Positions 21,972-24,818 of a stretch of DNA of 24,818 bases are shown piece by piece. Every line of letters starts with the position of its first letter. Within the stretch, counting starts at the first letter, position 1. The stretch comes from JAICIG01 sp035532215. Its GTDB lineage: Bacteria; Planctomycetota; Planctomycetia; Pirellulales; JAICIG01. Where the stretch lies: the NCBI GenBank assembly GCA_035532215.1, contig DATKRK010000204.1, forward strand, positions 1 to 24,818, in the 5' to 3' direction. Under the pieces are notes generated by a model. The model saw only the letters and a program-made list of their open reading frames with translations, was not told where the DNA came from and did no database searches. A program made the translations under genes and the position numbers.

Positions 21972-22342
21972 CGTTCAACTCCTTGAAGACGGCATAACCG
22001 GCCCGTTTAGACTTTCCGGGCCGAAGTGAAAGGGGCCAAAGTGGTGGCCCGCCAGGAGGGAAAGGCGAGAGAGCAGCGAGCAAGTTCGCAAGAACACGAG
22101 GCGCGTGTCGCGTCGTCTAAACCGACCAATGGAACTATAGCACATCCCGGCTCCTGAGAACATCCCTGAAACTCTCACGAATGGACGACAACAAGGCCCG
22201 GCAAGGCGAGAAAGCGTCTCACCGGGGCCCTTTATGGCCAGGCCGACCGATTTGGCAATCGCCGCGCAGCGATGCCTAGCCAATTTTCCTGCCGCATTTG
22301 GTTCAAGCACGCGGACGCCGGACCGCATATAATCCCTCTATT
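21972..22342. other. Intergenic stretch: RRM leader and upstream region
   Basis: On the minus strand this holds the RRM leader: the hairpin CGGCCCG/CGGGCCG (21999-22005, 22017-22023) and a weak promoter candidate (TATAGT at 22134-22139, poor -35). Near 22195-22236 an imperfect GC-rich inverted repeat (GGCCCGG against CCGGGGCC) is followed by CTTTAT. No gene is supported. Confidence 0.45.
22328..22333 (+). promoter_or_regulatory. Candidate -10 element directly upstream of the small coiled-coil gene
   Basis: TATAAT ends 9 bases before the ATG at 22343. A start of transcription 6-8 bases downstream would leave an essentially leaderless mRNA, which agrees with the absence of a Shine-Dalgarno. 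No clear -35 at 17 bases. Confidence 0.4.
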
Positions 22343-22543
22343 ATGAATCAAACCAACGAATTCCGAGCCGACGCCTTGGCCCAGCTCAAGACGGCCCAAC
22401 TGATGATCGAAGAGGGCAGGAAAGAGCTTGTCGCCGCGAACGAGAAAATCAGGGCTGCACAAGAACTTATCGACCAGAGCGCAGACACTCTCCGTAGCAC
22501 CTGTTCCGGTCAGTCGCACGCGCACGGCGCCCGCCCTCGGTGA
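22343..22543 (+). CDS. Small coiled-coil protein, 66 aa
   Basis: The frame MNQTNEFRADALAQLKTAQ and onwards is a single amphipathic helix with coiled-coil spacing to about residue 50 (MIEEGRKELVAANEKIRAAQELIDQSADTL), then a short His/Ser tail. No Shine-Dalgarno precedes the ATG, but TATAAT lies just upstream. An upstream GTG extension (from 22298) is less likely. Family unknown. Confidence 0.55.
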   Translation: MNQTNEFRADALAQLKTAQLMIEEGRKELVAANEKIRAAQELIDQSADTLRSTCSGQSHAHGARPR

Positions 22544-22646
22544 AACCGGGGTCGCTCATCCTTTTGCGACCGATGCCAAAGGACGGTTCAGCCCCTGCGG
22601 CATTGACCCGCTCTCGCAGCACCAGCGCCGCGCAGCGCAATCCAAG

Positions 22647-22883
22647 CTAATAGGCCGTGAAAAACCGCGAATTCGTCCCGCCCGGACCGACGCGAATCTG
22701 CACCGGTTTGGCGCACCGTGGGCAGTTGCCCCGGTAGGCGGTCCGATCGGCGGCCAGGTAAATCCGGCTGTACACGTCGCAGCAAGCGAAGTGAATGCCC
22801 ACGAACCGCCGTGGCGTTCGGCTCTCCGACGATTCGGAGGTCGGGAAACCATCGCTCGATAGGTCGAGATTCTCGCCGGCCAT
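22647..22883 (-). CDS. Small conserved Cys-motif protein (CC and CPRC), function unknown
   Basis: The ATG at 22883 gives 78 residues; a TTG at 22919 would add 12. The first 25 residues are Ser/Asp-rich and look disordered. The rest has RFVGIHFACCDVYSRIYL (Cys34-Cys35), then CPRC (Cys54, Cys57), then VRVGPGGT-like VQIRVGPGGTNSRFF. I recall closely similar short proteins in many planctomycetes. The Cys pairs suggest a zinc ribbon. No Shine-Dalgarno is obvious and the neighbours give no hint of function. Confidence 0.7.
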   Translation of the reverse strand: MAGENLDLSSDGFPTSESSESRTPRRFVGIHFACCDVYSRIYLAADRTAYRGNCPRCAKPVQIRVGPGGTNSRFFTAY

Positions 22884-23097
22884 GAACTTGAGCCACTCGG
22901 CCCGTTTTGCGGTTTGCAAACGGCGACTTGCCAGTAGTCGCCCGCCCGCTCGCGCTGCTGCGCCGTAAGTTTATATCGGATGCAAGCGGGTTGGGTTAAT
23001 ATCAATTCAAGGCGCCCCGCGATTGCCGCTCGGGCGTAAAATGCTCGAGAGACGTCGCGACAGGGCCTCGACGCCTTCGGCTAAAAACGGAGTTGCC

Positions 23098-24159
23098 ATG
23101 GCGGTTTCTGAAAGGGCGCTCGTCGGGTCGATCTTGGGAACCGCGGTCGGCGATGCGCTCGGCCTGCCCTATGAAGGATTGTCAAAGCGGCGGGCGGCGA
23201 GACTTTTGGGCCCTCCGACGCGATACCGTCTGCTGCCAGGGCGAGGCATGATCTCGGACGACACCGAGCATGCCTGCATGACAATGCAAGCCTTGACCGC
23301 TTCGGGCGACGACGTGGAGACCTTTGCGCGGCAATTGGCCAAGCGGTTGCGGCTGTGGCTGCTGGCCGTTCCAGCCGGCGCCGGCCTGGCGACCCTCAAG
23401 GCGACGACTCGACTTTGCTTCGGAGTTCCGCCGCACCGCAGCGGCGTCTTCTCCGCCGGAAACGGCCCGGCGATGCGATCCGCAGTTCTCGGGACGGCGA
23501 TCGATGATCTCGATCTGCTTCAGAAATTCGTGCGCGCCTCGACTCGGATCACTCACACCGATCCGCAGGCGGAACACGGCGCCTTGGCCGTGGCGCTGGC
23601 CGCCCGCTGGGCCGCCGATGGCTTGCCCATTAGCCCTGGCGAGCTCGCCGCGGAATTGCAATCGCTGCTGCCGGATGAAAATGCTCAGCGATTTCACAAG
23701 CTCATCGGCCAGGCGGTCGAAAGCGCCGCTCGCGGAGATTCGGCCGAGACCTTCGCGGCGATGCTCGGACTGGAGCGAGGAGTGAGCGGTTACGTTTACC
23801 ATACCGTGCCTGTCGCGCTGCAAGTTTGGTTTCGCCGCCCAACCGAACTGCCGGAGGCCGTCGTCGAAGTCGTTCGCTGCGGCGGCGATACCGATAGCAC
23901 GGCGGCGATCGTCGGCGGCATCATCGGCGGCGCCAGCGGAAAGGACGGCATTCCGGCCGATTGGCTCTCTCGGCTTTGGGAATGGCCGAGAACCGTCGCC
24001 TGGATGGAGCAGCTTGCCTGCCGGCTCTACGAAGCCCGCAGCCGCCGCACCCCGCTACGGCCGCCGACGCTGCCGGCCTGGGGAGTGCTGCCCAGAAACG
24101 CTTGCTTCGCGGCGGTCGTACTCGGCCACGGCTTGCGACGAGTGCTGCCGCCTTATTGA
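23098..24159 (+). CDS. ADP-ribosylglycohydrolase family protein
   Basis: The ATG at 23098 has GGAG 5 bases upstream and gives 353 residues. The DraG/ARH fold is shown by GTAVGDALGLPYEG (GDALG 18-22), SDDTEH (53-58, metal-binding Asp pair; most relatives have TDDT), THTDPQAEHGA, and CGGDTDSTAAIVGGIIGG (Asp264 and Asp266 as second metal-binding pair). It should remove ADP-ribose from a protein, nucleic acid or small molecule using two metal ions. No ADP-ribosyltransferase is encoded beside it, so it is not an evident toxin-immunity or DraT/DraG pair here. The upstream frame from 23023 is Arg-rich and not adopted. Confidence 0.88.
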   Translation: MAVSERALVGSILGTAVGDALGLPYEGLSKRRAARLLGPPTRYRLLPGRGMISDDTEHACMTMQALTASGDDVETFARQLAKRLRLWLLAVPAGAGLATLKATTRLCFGVPPHRSGVFSAGNGPAMRSAVLGTAIDDLDLLQKFVRASTRITHTDPQAEHGALAVALAARWAADGLPISPGELAAELQSLLPDENAQRFHKLIGQAVESAARGDSAETFAAMLGLERGVSGYVYHTVPVALQVWFRRPTELPEAVVEVVRCGGDTDSTAAIVGGIIGGASGKDGIPADWLSRLWEWPRTVAWMEQLACRLYEARSRRTPLRPPTLPAWGVLPRNACFAAVVLGHGLRRVLPPY

Positions 24160-24215
24160 CGCGCTGAAGCGAATGAGGAATTAAGCCCTCGTTGTTCTAC
24201 ACAAGTCGCTCAGAT

Positions 24216-24430
24216 TCTGTCGCCCCTAACGGGGCTGGGCTGTGTCGCGGCGGTTGCGGCCCAGGGGCTCGCCGCCCCTGGCTACAATCTTTCGCCGCTA
24301 CGCGGCTGGCGTTTTTGCAAGTCCCGCCGCCGATTCGCGTCAGTCCCGTAGGGACGGCAGAGTGTAGCCAGGGGCGCAAGCCCCTGGAATGATGCCGGCA
24401 TCCAATTTCCTAGCCCCGTTAGGGGCGATA
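24216..24430. repeat. Mosaic of nested palindromic repeats
   Basis: The outer pair, GCCCCTAACGGGGC at 24222-24235 and AGCCCCGTTAGGGGCG at 24412-24427, is inverted with matching flanks (TCGCCCC and GGGGCGA). The middle pair, 24260-24286 and 24363-24387, carries CCCCTGGCTACA and TGTAGCCAGGGG, again inverted with small differences. Each arm is itself a short palindrome. Smaller ones lie between (CGCCGCTACGCGGC; GTCCCGTAGGGAC). No gene is supported across 24160-24818. Confidence 0.75.
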
Positions 24431-24514
24431 CAAGGGAATCAAAGCCGCGGCTTCAACAGCCCGACTGCACAAGTCGTAGATGCGTGGAACAACGAGGCTG
24501 AAGCCCCTTGGCGG

Positions 24515-24552
24515 GTTTGGCGACGGCACATGGAATGTGCCTGCTACTTTGG
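24515..24552 (+). repeat. Small hairpin repeat, copy 3
   Basis: The stem is GGCACAT (24525-24531) and ATGTGCC (24535-24541) around GGA, preceded by GTTTGGCGAC and followed by TGCTACTTTGG. It matches the copy at 4810-4847 over its whole length apart from a compensated stem pair and one flanking base. Confidence 0.8.
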
Positions 24553-24630
24553 CGCAAGCGTCGGGAATGACGCCGCGGTCGGTGGTGATACCATTTGAAC
24601 GGGAGTCAAGGATAAACGCTCCGATACTGT

Positions 24631-24711
24631 AGGGAACGCCCTCCGTGGCGTTCCGTGCGCGGGATAGACCGTGAACCCCGGGTTCACGGAACGCCACGGA
24701 GGGCGTTCCCT
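24631..24711. repeat. Perfect 27-bp inverted repeat with inner palindrome
   Basis: The arms 24631-24657 and 24685-24711 are exact reverse complements (AGGGAACGCCCTCCGTGGCG and onwards). Between and overlapping them is a second hairpin, CCGTGAAC (24669-24676) with GTTCACGG (24682-24689), which competes with the outer fold. It looks like a small mobile or REP-like element with no coding capacity. Confidence 0.85.
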
Positions 24712-24818
24712 GATATGGTTGGACCAGTCAAGGGTGATTGTTTCGCCTTGCGGCGGGTGCTTCATGGCGGATGTTTCACGGTGTTTAGGGAATGGCCAGG
24801 AGACGGAACGCGGCGATG

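Noticed and set aside
24216..24711. CRISPR array
   Set aside because: The repeats are inverted and irregularly spaced, with no constant direct repeat and spacer pattern and no cas genes.
24764..24818. Possible gene start near the right edge (ATG 24764 or ATG 24816)
   Set aside because: Both stay open to the edge but the visible sequence is too short to judge and the Shine-Dalgarno spacing is poor.

Overview
The window looks like a chromosomal segment of a high-GC planctomycete, probably Pirellulales-like. This rests on family recognition only: large secreted proteins of planctomycete type, a squalene-cyclase-fold protein beside a DUF4175-like coiled-coil protein, a FloA-type flotillin, a Gly-tailed RRM protein, and several GC-rich palindromic intergenic repeats. 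No rRNA, tRNA, CRISPR array, transposase or phage gene was seen.

Layout. (1) 1-8558, plus strand: a run of envelope or secreted proteins. It holds a DUF4175-like membrane/coiled-coil protein cut by the window edge and interrupted by an in-frame TGA at 2386, a secreted helical protein with LTxxQ-like sites, a secreted prenyltransferase/squalene-oxidase-fold protein, and a secreted multi-repeat protein ending in a TlpA-like thioredoxin domain. (2) 8562-12613, minus strand: an apparently orphan N6-adenine DNA methyltransferase downstream of a lipoprotein with LolA-like, thioredoxin-like and propeller-like regions. (3) 12614-13125: mostly a nested inverted-repeat element. (4) 13126-16046, plus strand: an envelope-acylation module of acyl carrier protein, MBOAT, a 45-residue DltX-like microprotein ending in FVYQGF, and an SGNH/DltD-like transferase. 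(5) 16150-16793: a small acidic protein overlapping an HNH endonuclease, converging on an acetoacetyl-CoA synthetase (16790-18751, minus). (6) 18965-21971, minus strand: small genes (winged-helix-like, FloA, unknown, zinc-ribbon/TM microprotein, basic Ala/Lys protein, RRM protein). (7) 22343-24159: a small coiled-coil protein, a small Cys-motif protein, and an ADP-ribosylglycohydrolase. (8) 24160-24818: a mosaic of palindromic repeats.

Two points deserve attention most. The first is the Dlt-like module, in which a separate membrane microprotein appears to carry the C-terminal Tyr acyl-shuttle hexapeptide in an organism that should not make teichoic acids, with no DltA-like ligase nearby. The second is the in-frame TGA inside the DUF4175-like gene, followed two bases later by a perfect 10-bp stem and an uninterrupted, coding-like continuation. 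That could be a nonsense mutation, a sequence error or recoding; the sequence alone cannot decide.
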